17,633 nt of DNA from Propionibacteriaceae bacterium UBA6238 (lineage in GTDB: Bacteria > Actinomycetota > Actinomycetes > Propionibacteriales > Propionibacteriaceae), in the NCBI GenBank assembly GCA_002441465.1, contig DJWE01000016.1, positions 3,600-21,232 on the forward strand, written 5' to 3'. Each line of letters starts with the position of its first letter. Position 1 is the first letter of the stretch. This document shows, one piece after another, positions 12,892 to 17,633 of the stretch. A program made the translations under genes and the position numbers. The notes beneath the pieces are model-generated. The model did not search any database, had not been told where the DNA came from, and worked only from the letters and a program-made list of their open reading frames with translations.

Positions 12892-13712
12892 CGTTGCCGC
12901 ACCCGATCAGCGGCCGTCTGTTCGGCTCACCGGTGCCGCCGGCTTCGGGGTGGCCGGACGATCCCGCAAGCCCCGGGACGCCGATCGCTCGGACACACGC
13001 CGAGGTGTTGACGCTGGCCGCCGACTGCGACCTGACCGAGCTGGACGCGAGGGTCAGCGTGTGTCGGGCCTGCCCACGGTTGGTCGCCTGGCGCGAGGAC
13101 GTGGCCAGCGACAAGCGTGCTTCCTTCGCGGGCGAGCCCTACTGGGGCCGACCCGTCCCGGGCTGGGGAGATCCGGACCCGTGGCTGGTCGTGCTCGGGC
13201 TGGCTCCCGCAGCGCACGGAGGCAATCGGACCGGCCGCGTCTTCACCGGTGATCGCAGTGGCGAGTGGCTGTTCGCGGCCTTGCACCGCGCCGGTCTCGC
13301 CGAGCTGCCCACGTCCGCGCACTCCGGGGACGGGCAGCGGCTCACCGGCGCGCGAATCCTCGCTGCTGTGCGGTGTGCTCCGCCGGCGAACAAGCCGACG
13401 CCGGCCGAGCGGGACGCGTGTGCACCTTGGCTCGCGGCCGAGCTGGCGCTGCTGCCCCGTGCCCGGGTGGTGCTCTGTCTGGGAGGGTTCGCCTGGGACG
13501 TAGCGATGCGCCAGCTCGCCACGGCAGGGCTCCCGGTTCCCCGGCCCCGGCCGGTGTTCGGCCACGGCGCGGTGGCCACCCTCGGCGAGCTCACGCTGCT
13601 CGGGTCCTACCATCCAAGCCAGCAGAACACCTTCACCGGAAAACTGACGGCGGAGATGCTGGACGAGGTGTTCGTCGCCGCCCGAGAGCTGGGTGGGCCC
13701 CACGTCCGCTGA
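12888..13712 (+). CDS. udgB: type 5 uracil-DNA glycosylase (UdgB), [4Fe-4S]
   Basis: The 274-residue glycosylase removes uracil, and in this family also hypoxanthine, from DNA in base excision repair. The cluster ligands are VCRACP (Cys59, Cys62), VRCAPPANKPT (Cys163) and DACAPWL (Cys178). Catalytic motif A is GLAPAAHGGNRTGRVFTGD (104-122), and motif B is SYHPSQQNTFTGKLT (240-254, His242), the closing signature of family 5. Lack of GEAPG-type motif A separates it from family 4 UDGs. The frame is open far upstream, but ATG at 12888 overlaps the ATL stop (ATGA), and sequence before it is ATL shadow. A homologue is the UdgB of mycobacteria. The N-terminal 40 residues are Pro-rich and poorly conserved. 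Confidence 0.92.
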   Translation: MTLPHPISGRLFGSPVPPASGWPDDPASPGTPIARTHAEVLTLAADCDLTELDARVSVCRACPRLVAWREDVASDKRASFAGEPYWGRPVPGWGDPDPWLVVLGLAPAAHGGNRTGRVFTGDRSGEWLFAALHRAGLAELPTSAHSGDGQRLTGARILAAVRCAPPANKPTPAERDACAPWLAAELALLPRARVVLCLGGFAWDVAMRQLATAGLPVPRPRPVFGHGAVATLGELTLLGSYHPSQQNTFTGKLTAEMLDEVFVAARELGGPHVR

Positions 13713-13775
13713 CCCGCCGGTGAGGGCCTGCGCGGACCTGCGTCGGCCGATTTGGGGAGCGCGTGTCCGGTGGGG

Positions 13776-13781
13776 TAGTGT
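13776..13781 (+). promoter_or_regulatory. -10 box for the tRNA-Thr/tRNA-Met/rpmG unit
   Basis: TAGTGT fits TANNNT. TTGGGG at 13752-13757 is a possible -35, with an 18-bp spacer. The predicted start is about 6 nt before the mature tRNA-Thr. Confidence 0.5.
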
Positions 13782-13794
13782 CATCCCCCGTCCG

Positions 13795-13867
13795 GCCCCT
13801 ATAGCTCAGTCGGCAGAGCGTCTCCATGGTAAGGAGAAGGTCTGCGGTTCGATTCCGCATGGGGGCT
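13795..13867 (+). tRNA. tRNA-Thr (anticodon GGT)
   Basis: Acceptor GCCCCTA pairs with TGGGGGC (one T-G wobble), with discriminator T. The anticodon stem TCTCC/GGAGA encloses loop ATGGTAA, so the anticodon is GGT at 13828-13830. The T arm is TGCGG-TTCGATT-CCGCA. CCA is not encoded. Confidence 0.95.
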
Positions 13868-13890
13868 CTGCGTCCGGATAGACGGAATTA

Positions 13891-13925
13891 CCGCCCGTCG
13901 GCCAGGCACACTGGAGTCCGGGCGG
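13891..13925 (+). other. Hairpin in the spacer between tRNA-Thr and tRNA-Met
   Basis: CCGCCCG (13891-13897) and CGGGCGG (13919-13925) form a perfect 7-bp stem ending one base before tRNA-Met. An inner CCAG-GCACA-CTGG may stack inside. It could guide RNase processing of the tandem tRNA transcript; the role is not demonstrated. Confidence 0.45.
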
Positions 13926-13926
13926 G

Positions 13927-14002
13927 GGCGGGATAGCTCAGGCGGTAGAGCAAGCGGCTCATAATCGCTGTGTCGCGGGTTCAAGTCCCGCTCCCGCTAC
14001 CA
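13927..14002 (+). tRNA. tRNA-Met (anticodon CAT), elongator type
   Basis: Acceptor GGCGGGA pairs with TCCCGCT (G-T at the first pair), with discriminator A and an encoded CCA at 14000-14002. The anticodon stem AGCGG/TCGCT holds loop CTCATAA (CAT at 13960-13962). The T arm is GCGGG-TTCAAGT-CCCGC. It lacks the three G-C pairs at the base of the anticodon stem that mark initiators. A lysidine-type tRNA-Ile is possible, but position before rpmG matches elongator tRNA-Met in other actinobacteria. Confidence 0.88.
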
Positions 14003-14037
14003 AGAGCGAGCAGTGCTACGTAGGAGAAGAGGAAGCG

Positions 14038-14208
14038 ATGGCCAAGAAGGCAGCCGACGTCCGGCCGAAGATCACCTTGGCGTGCACTCAGTGCAAGGAG
14101 CGCAACTACATCACCAAGAAGAACCGGCGTAATGACCCGGACCGGATGGAGCTGAAGAAGTTCTGCCCGAAGTGTCACGCGCACACCGCACACCGCGAGA
14201 CCCGCTGA
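14038..14208 (+). CDS. rpmG: 50S ribosomal protein L33, zinc-binding form
   Basis: This is a 56-residue small basic ribosomal protein. It starts MAKKAADVRPKITLAC and contains two CxxC pairs (CTQC at 16-19, CPKC at 43-46) that bind zinc, so this is the C+ form. Many actinobacteria carry a second, Cys-less copy used under zinc starvation, and none is seen here. KKNRRNDPDRMELKKFCPKC is typical L33 sequence. AGGAG and GAGG lie 6-15 nt before the ATG. The gene follows tRNA-Met by 35 nt and is followed by a hairpin terminator, and probably shares the tRNA promoter. The tRNA-Thr, tRNA-Met, rpmG, hadA, hadB order is also found in mycobacteria. Confidence 0.96.
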   Translation: MAKKAADVRPKITLACTQCKERNYITKKNRRNDPDRMELKKFCPKCHAHTAHRETR

Positions 14209-14225
14209 CCTGAACCACGCTCGCC

Positions 14226-14251
14226 GAGCCGTCCGCTGTTGCGGGCGGCTC
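14226..14251 (+). terminator. Hairpin terminator after rpmG
   Basis: GAGCCGTCCGC (14226-14236) and GCGGGCGGCTC (14241-14251) form an 11-bp stem (one T-G pair) with a TGTT loop. It begins 17 nt after the stop codon. The following sequence is only weakly T-rich, so termination may be partial. Confidence 0.65.
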
Positions 14252-14314
14252 TGCTGCGTCTGTGGGCGTGCTGAGACCGGCGGACGCCCTCGTGCGGTCG
14301 CGGCCCGCACCCCT

Positions 14315-14320
14315 TAGCCT
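14315..14320 (+). promoter_or_regulatory. -10 box of the hadA-hadB-murB unit, leaderless geometry
   Basis: TAGCCT fits TANNNT and is followed by 6 nt (GTGCAC) and ATG at 14327. This decides the start: the in-frame GTG at 14321 would lie upstream of the predicted +1. Confidence 0.6.
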
Positions 14321-14326
14321 GTGCAC

Positions 14327-14752
14327 ATGCCGATCAGCGAAGAGCACGTGGGGCGTAGCTACCCCGCCACGGCCCCGTATCAGGTGAGCCGCGCGAAGAT
14401 CGCCGAGTTCGCCGCGGCCCTCGGCGACGCGGACAACCCTGCCTATGCAGGGAACGCGGCCGTCGCCCCGCCGACCTTCGCGGTGGTGCTCGCCTCCGCG
14501 GCCTGGGACGCGATGTTCGCCGACCCCGAGCTGGGCCTGAGCTTGAGCCGCACCGTCCATGTCGATCAGAAGTTCAGCTGGCAGCGTCCGTTGCGCGCCG
14601 GGGACGAGGTCAGCGCCACGCTCACCATCGAGAAGGTGCGGGCCAGGGGAACGACCGCGATCATTGCGATCTCCGTGGCGTTGACCACCAGCGACGGCGA
14701 ACTCCTGTGCACCGCGACGTCGACCCTGATGCACACCGAGGAGACCGCATGA
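14327..14752 (+). CDS. hadA: HadA-like (R)-hydroxyacyl dehydratase subunit (MaoC N-terminal/FAS1-like hot-dog domain)
   Basis: The 141-residue single hot-dog-fold protein starts MPISEEHVGRSYPATAPYQVS, matching the N-terminus of HadA-like proteins. The hydratase segment reads ALGDADNPAYAG (31-42), without the catalytic histidine, as expected for the non-catalytic partner that binds acyl chains. In mycobacteria HadA pairs with HadB to dehydrate (R)-3-hydroxyacyl-ACP in FAS-II during mycolic acid synthesis. In an organism not known to make mycolates the substrate is uncertain; 3-hydroxyacyl-CoA or -ACP of ordinary fatty acid metabolism is possible. The start is set by the leaderless -10 geometry. 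Its stop overlaps hadB as ATGA, supporting a heterodimer. Confidence 0.85.
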   Translation: MPISEEHVGRSYPATAPYQVSRAKIAEFAAALGDADNPAYAGNAAVAPPTFAVVLASAAWDAMFADPELGLSLSRTVHVDQKFSWQRPLRAGDEVSATLTIEKVRARGTTAIIAISVALTTSDGELLCTATSTLMHTEETA

Positions 14753-15159
14753 GCGCGCTGGTTGCCGAGGCCGGGCAGGTGTTGCCCGGGTTCTCCCGTA
14801 CCGTCACCCGGGCCGACCTGGTTCGCTACGCCGGCGCGTCCGGCGATTTCAACCCGATCCACTGGTCCGACGGTGCCGCCGCGGCGCTCGGCCTGCCCGA
14901 TGTGATCGCCCACGGCATGCTCACCATGGGCACAGCCCTTCGCGTCGTCACCGACTGGTGCGGCGAGGTCGACCGGGTACGCAGCTACTCGGTGCGGTTC
15001 ACCAAGCCGGTGGTCGTGCCCGCCGAGGGCGGTGCGACCATCCGGTTCGCCGGCACGGTGACGAAGGTCGAGGACGGCGTCGCCACGGTGAGCATCGAGG
15101 CTGCGTGCGACGAGGTCAGGGTGCTCGGCGCGGCCACGGCCGAGGTGCTCCTTGGCTGA
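14749..15159 (+). CDS. hadB: HadB-like (R)-hydroxyacyl dehydratase, catalytic MaoC subunit
   Basis: The 136-residue MaoC-like hot-dog protein carries the hydratase-2 motif YAGASGDFNPIHWSD (27-41), with catalytic Asp33 and His38. A conserved VIAHGMLTMGTALRVVTDW segment and a SVRFTKPVVVPAEGG strand follow. It is the active subunit expected to pair with the HadA-like protein encoded just upstream. ATG at 14749 overlaps the hadA stop (ATGA); the open frame before it is not needed. The TGA at 15157-15159 lies 5 codons inside the start region of murB. Substrate is uncertain for the reason given under hadA. A stand-alone MaoC dehydratase of beta-oxidation is the alternative. Confidence 0.88.
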   Translation: MSALVAEAGQVLPGFSRTVTRADLVRYAGASGDFNPIHWSDGAAAALGLPDVIAHGMLTMGTALRVVTDWCGEVDRVRSYSVRFTKPVVVPAEGGATIRFAGTVTKVEDGVATVSIEAACDEVRVLGAATAEVLLG

Positions 15160-16186
15160 GCGGCTCGCCGACCACACCACGCTGCGGATCGGCGGCCCGG
15201 CGCGGACCTGGCTCGAGCCACAGACCGAGGCCGATCTGATCGCGGTCGTGCGCTCGGCGGACGAGGCGGGCGAGCCGCTGCTCGTGCTCGGCGGCGGCTC
15301 CAACGTGGTGGTGGGCGACGCGGGGTTCGACGGCACCGTGGTGCATACCGGAGGGCTGCGAGGCGTCCACACCGACGACGTGGCGGCATGTTCGGGTGCC
15401 TTTTTGACCGTGGCTGCCGGCGAGCGGTGGGACGCTTTCGTCGCGACGACGATCGGCGCCGGGCAGGTAGGCATCGAGGCGTTGTCCGGCATCCCCGGAC
15501 TCGTCGGCGCCACACCGATCCAGAATGTCGGCGCCTACGGCCAGGAGGTGGCCCAGACGATCGCGCGGGTTCGCGTCTACGACCGGATCGAGCGCCGGGT
15601 CGTCACGCGCAGCGCCGTGGAGTGCCGCTTCGGCTATCGCACGTCCCTGTTCAAGGCGGCCCCTGGCCGGTTCGTGGTGCTGTCGGTGAGTTTTCAGTTC
15701 CGGCTCGGAGCCCTGTCCGCCCCGATCCGCTATGCCGAGCTCGCCCGGACGCTGGGCATCGCGCCGGGGGAGCGGGCCCCGATGGACGAGGTTCGCGAGG
15801 CCGTGCTCGGCCTGCGGCGGAGCAAGGGCATGGTGCTGGACTCCGACGACCGTGACACCTGGAGTGCGGGCAGCTTCTTCACCAACCCGATCATCGACGC
15901 CGGCACCGCGGACGGCCTCCCGGAGGAGGCGCCCCGATACCCCCAGCCGGACGGGGGAGTGAAGACCAGCGCGGCCTGGCTGATCGAGCACGCCGGCTTC
16001 AATCGGGGCTTCGGCAGTGGTCTGGCGCGGCTGTCCACCAAGCACGCCCTCGCCATCACCAACCGCGGCGGGGCCACCGCAGCCGACGTGCTGGCGCTCG
16101 CTCGCGAGATCAGGGACGGGGTGGAACACGCCTACGGCGTCCGGCTGGAGCCGGAGCCGGTGCTGGTCGGAGTCGCCATAGACTGA
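15152..16186 (+). CDS. murB: UDP-N-acetylmuramate dehydrogenase (UDP-N-acetylenolpyruvoylglucosamine reductase)
   Basis: The 344-residue FAD enzyme reduces UDP-GlcNAc-enolpyruvate to UDP-MurNAc with NADPH in cytoplasmic peptidoglycan synthesis. FAD-binding motifs are LGGGSNVVV (46-54) and GIPGLVGATPIQNVGAYGQEV (113-133). Catalytic residues are CRFGYRTSLFK (Tyr162, Arg163), WSAGSFFTNPI (Ser241, proton donor) and EPEPVLVG (Glu333/335). The tyrosine-loop region and length match the type I enzyme (E. coli 342). The start is TTG at 15152, with GAGG 6 nt upstream (15142-15145), overlapping the hadB stop by 8 bp; the first residues (AERLADHTTLRIGG) match family N-termini. It is the last gene of the had unit. 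A short CCTGCG-GTTCG-CGCAGG hairpin follows its stop at 16187-16203. Confidence 0.95.
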   Translation: MAERLADHTTLRIGGPARTWLEPQTEADLIAVVRSADEAGEPLLVLGGGSNVVVGDAGFDGTVVHTGGLRGVHTDDVAACSGAFLTVAAGERWDAFVATTIGAGQVGIEALSGIPGLVGATPIQNVGAYGQEVAQTIARVRVYDRIERRVVTRSAVECRFGYRTSLFKAAPGRFVVLSVSFQFRLGALSAPIRYAELARTLGIAPGERAPMDEVREAVLGLRRSKGMVLDSDDRDTWSAGSFFTNPIIDAGTADGLPEEAPRYPQPDGGVKTSAAWLIEHAGFNRGFGSGLARLSTKHALAITNRGGATAADVLALAREIRDGVEHAYGVRLEPEPVLVGVAID

Positions 16187-16203
16187 CCTGCGGTTCGCGC
16201 AGG
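16187..16203 (+). terminator. Small hairpin after murB, weak terminator candidate
   Basis: CCTGCG (16187-16192) and CGCAGG (16198-16203) form a 6-bp stem with loop GTTCG immediately after the murB TGA. There is no T-tract. With only 40 nt before the next start, read-through into the aminotransferase is likely. Confidence 0.35.
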
Positions 16204-16226
16204 GCGGACCGGAGAGGTGGACACCT

Positions 16227-17423
16227 GTGAACATCTTGGCGAATATCGAGCTGGCACCGCGTGATCCGATTCTCGGGTTGACCGAGGCTTTCGTCGCCGA
16301 TACCCGCCCGGCCAAGGTGAATCTCGGCGTGGGCGTCTACCTCGGCGAGGACGGGCGAGTCCCGCTGTTGGAGTGCGTCCGGACGGCAGAGGCGCGGCTG
16401 ACCGAACGCCCGTCACCGCGTGGCTACCTTCCGATCGACGGTCTCCCCGCCTACACCTCGGCGGTGCGCGAGCTCGTGTTGGGTGCCGGCTCCGAGCCGG
16501 TCGCCTCGGGCCGGGTGGTCACGGTCCAGGGTCTGGGCGGCACCGGGGCGCTCAAGATCGGTGCCGAGTTCCTCAAGCGCACCGACGCTCGTCCCGCTGT
16601 CTTGATCTCCGACCCGTCGTGGGAGAACCACCAGGCTCTGTTCGGCCGCGCCGGCTTCGAGGTGCGCACCTACCGCTATTACGCCGCGGCCCTCGGGGGC
16701 ATCGATCTGGCTGGGATGCTGGCCGATCTGAACGCTGCTGAGCCCGGCACGGTGGTGGTGTTGCACGCCTGCTGCCACAACCCGACCGGGTACGACCTGG
16801 GCGAGGCCGACTGGGAGAAGGTCGCCGAGGTGGTCGTCGCGCGCGGACTGGTTCCGTTCCTCGACCTCGCCTACCAGGGTTTCTCCGCGGGCATCGAGGC
16901 CGACGCCGCGGTCGTGCGCCGGTTCGCGGCGCTGGGCGTGCCGATGCTGGTCGCGTCCTCGTTCAGCAAGAGCTTCAGCCTTTACGGCGAGCGTGTCGGT
17001 GGGCTGAGCGTGGTTGCGGCGGACGCGGACGAGGCGGCGCGGGTGCTTTCCCAGCTGAAGGTGACGATCCGCACCACCTACTCCAACCCGCCCACCCATG
17101 GCGCTGCCGTGGTGTCGGCCGTGCTCGCCGACCCGGTTCTGCGCGCGGGCTGGGAGGGCGAACTGGAAGGTATGCGGTTGCGGATCCGCGCGATGCGCTC
17201 GGCTCTGGTGGACGCCCTGGCCGCGGCAGGCGCGCGCCGCGACTTCGGGTTCATCGCCGACCAGGTCGGCATGTTCAGCTACTGCGGGCTCTCCGCGGCG
17301 CAGATGCAGCGCCTGCGCGCCGAGTACGCCGTCTACGGCACCGACGCGGGCCGGATCTGTGTCGCGGCGCTGAACCCCGGCAACGTGGAGCGGGTCGCTC
17401 ACGCGATCGCCGCGGTGGAGTAG
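16227..17423 (+). CDS. aspartate/aromatic-amino-acid aminotransferase (class I, AspC/TyrB type)
   Basis: The 398-residue fold-type I PLP enzyme transfers the amino group between aspartate or aromatic amino acids and 2-oxoglutarate. DPILGLTEAFVAD (13-25) and KVNLGVGVY (30-38) are hallmarks of the Ia subgroup (E. coli AspC/TyrB), unlike the Ib enzymes common in actinobacteria. Active-site residues are SDPSWENH (Trp132), HNPTGYD (Asn185), FLDLAYQGF (Asp213, Tyr216), SSFSKSFSLYGERVGG (PLP Lys248, Arg256) and the C-terminal GRICVAALN (Arg373 for the carboxylate). The GTG at 16227 has GGAG/GAGG about 10 nt upstream. It lies 40 nt after murB and may be transcribed from the had promoter. Substrate choice between Asp and aromatic acids is open. 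Confidence 0.9.
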   Translation: MNILANIELAPRDPILGLTEAFVADTRPAKVNLGVGVYLGEDGRVPLLECVRTAEARLTERPSPRGYLPIDGLPAYTSAVRELVLGAGSEPVASGRVVTVQGLGGTGALKIGAEFLKRTDARPAVLISDPSWENHQALFGRAGFEVRTYRYYAAALGGIDLAGMLADLNAAEPGTVVVLHACCHNPTGYDLGEADWEKVAEVVVARGLVPFLDLAYQGFSAGIEADAAVVRRFAALGVPMLVASSFSKSFSLYGERVGGLSVVAADADEAARVLSQLKVTIRTTYSNPPTHGAAVVSAVLADPVLRAGWEGELEGMRLRIRAMRSALVDALAAAGARRDFGFIADQVGMFSYCGLSAAQMQRLRAEYAVYGTDAGRICVAALNPGNVERVAHAIAAVE

Positions 17424-17503
17424 TACCCGCGGTTGACCCCTCCGCCACGGTCCGGACGCCGGGGCTACCGGTGGGGCGGCTGGCGTCGCACCGGGCCGTA
17501 CGG

Positions 17504-17520
17504 CGGACGCCGGGCGTCCG
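17504..17520 (+). terminator. Hairpin in the aminotransferase-metG spacer, terminator candidate
   Basis: CGGACGC (17504-17510) and GCGTCCG (17514-17520) form a perfect 7-bp stem around CGG. The spacer 17424-17560 also repeats GGACGCCGGG and GCGTCCGGG in both orientations (near 17456, 17505, 17534), so alternative folds are possible. No T-tract follows. Confidence 0.45.
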
Positions 17521-17547
17521 GGTTGGCGCCGAAGCGTCCGGGGCTTC

Positions 17548-17553
17548 TAGGCT
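17548..17553 (+). promoter_or_regulatory. -10 box of metG, leaderless geometry
   Basis: TAGGCT fits TANNNT, followed by 7 nt (TCGAGGA) and the metG ATG. The GAGGA directly before the ATG would be too close to act as a Shine-Dalgarno, so leaderless initiation is favoured. Confidence 0.55.
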
Positions 17554-17560
17554 TCGAGGA

Positions 17561-17633
17561 ATGAGCCGGACCCTCTTCGTCACCACTGCCCTGCCGTACG
17601 CCAACGCTCCCTTCCACATCGGGCACATGATGG
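17561..17633 (+). CDS. metG: methionyl-tRNA synthetase (partial, N-terminus only)
   Basis: Only the first 24 codons are present before the right edge. They read MSRTLFVTTALPYANAPFHI and then GHMM. TTALPYANAPFHIGH is the opening of the class I Rossmann fold with the ATP-binding HIGH signature (HIGH at 19-22), and ALPYAN-HIGH is characteristic of MetRS rather than other class I synthetases. The enzyme charges tRNA-Met; an elongator tRNA-Met gene lies 3.5 kb upstream. The ATG at 17561 is supported by the family N-terminus and by a -10 box 7 nt upstream. The type (with or without the C-terminal zinc or dimer domains) cannot be seen. Confidence 0.92.
   Translation, partial: MSRTLFVTTALPYANAPFHIGHMM

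Noticed and set aside
13927..14002. The CAT tRNA as initiator tRNA
   Set aside because: The first acceptor pair is G-T rather than C-A, and the anticodon stem lacks the three consecutive G-C pairs of initiators.
14321..14326. GTG at 14321 as start of hadA
   Set aside because: The TAGCCT box ends at 14320, so the transcript probably begins at the ATG 14327.
15116..16315. A 399-codon minus-strand frame antisense to murB
   Set aside because: No family features; murB on the plus strand has all catalytic motifs.
17424..17560. GGACGCCGGG/GCGTCCGGG repeats as a CRISPR or iteron array
   Set aside because: Only about three short copies with mixed orientation and irregular spacing; a hairpin or terminator explanation suffices.

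Overview
The window is a dense stretch of chromosome from a high-GC Gram-positive bacterium, almost certainly an actinomycete (Actinomycetota). Grounds: strong GC bias at third codon positions; GTG and TTG starts; 4-base stop/start overlaps; mycobacteria-like gene sets (sirA/nirA-cysH-chelatase; tRNA-Thr-tRNA-Met-rpmG-hadA-hadB; MptB; a gamma-alpha fused KorA); and several TANNNT -10 boxes placed 6-7 nt before a start codon, the signature of leaderless mRNAs. The genus cannot be fixed from this sequence. There is no prophage, integron, CRISPR array or transposase gene; this is mostly core metabolism.

Layout. (1) 1-5826, minus strand: one sulfur-assimilation/ferredoxin operon, reading sirA/nirA, cysH, sirohydrochlorin chelatase, korA, korB (korB runs off the left edge). 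Every junction is a 4-nt ATGA or GTGA overlap. It is preceded by a 23-codon leader ORF ending Met-Cys-Cys-Ala-Cys, with a -10 box exactly positioned for a leaderless start, and hairpins between the leader and sirA, one of which reaches its Shine-Dalgarno. This resembles the polycysteine leaderless attenuators known from mycobacteria. (2) 5920-8411, plus: an MptB-type membrane mannosyltransferase overlapping a 3-hydroxyisobutyryl-CoA hydrolase-like gene. (3) 8408-8495: a 34-bp-arm inverted repeat between convergent genes that supplies the stop codon of both. (4) 8492-10842, minus: yajQ, a D-threonine aldolase/D-serine dehydratase-like gene, and exodeoxyribonuclease III. (5) 10963-11096: tRNA-Tyr and a strong terminator hairpin. 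(6) 11137-12522, minus: fumC. (7) 12583-13712, plus: an alkyltransferase-like DNA repair protein overlapping a type 5 uracil-DNA glycosylase. (8) 13776-14251, plus: tRNA-Thr, tRNA-Met, rpmG, terminator. (9) 14315-16186, plus: hadA-like, hadB-like and murB as overlapping genes. (10) 16227-17423, plus: an aspartate/aromatic aminotransferase. (11) 17561 to the right edge: the start of methionyl-tRNA synthetase.

How the genes fit together. CysH makes sulfite from APS and SirA/NirA reduces it to sulfide with ferredoxin electrons. The chelatase supplies iron for SirA siroheme. KorAB oxidises 2-oxoglutarate and reduces ferredoxin, so the operon can be read as a self-sufficient sulfite-reduction unit, with the Cys-rich leader as its likely cysteine sensor. 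That reading is inferred from gene order and motifs. The most interesting items are the leader, the KOR linkage, an 18-bp in-frame tandem duplication across the cysH stop/chelatase start, and the repeat-supplied stop codons.
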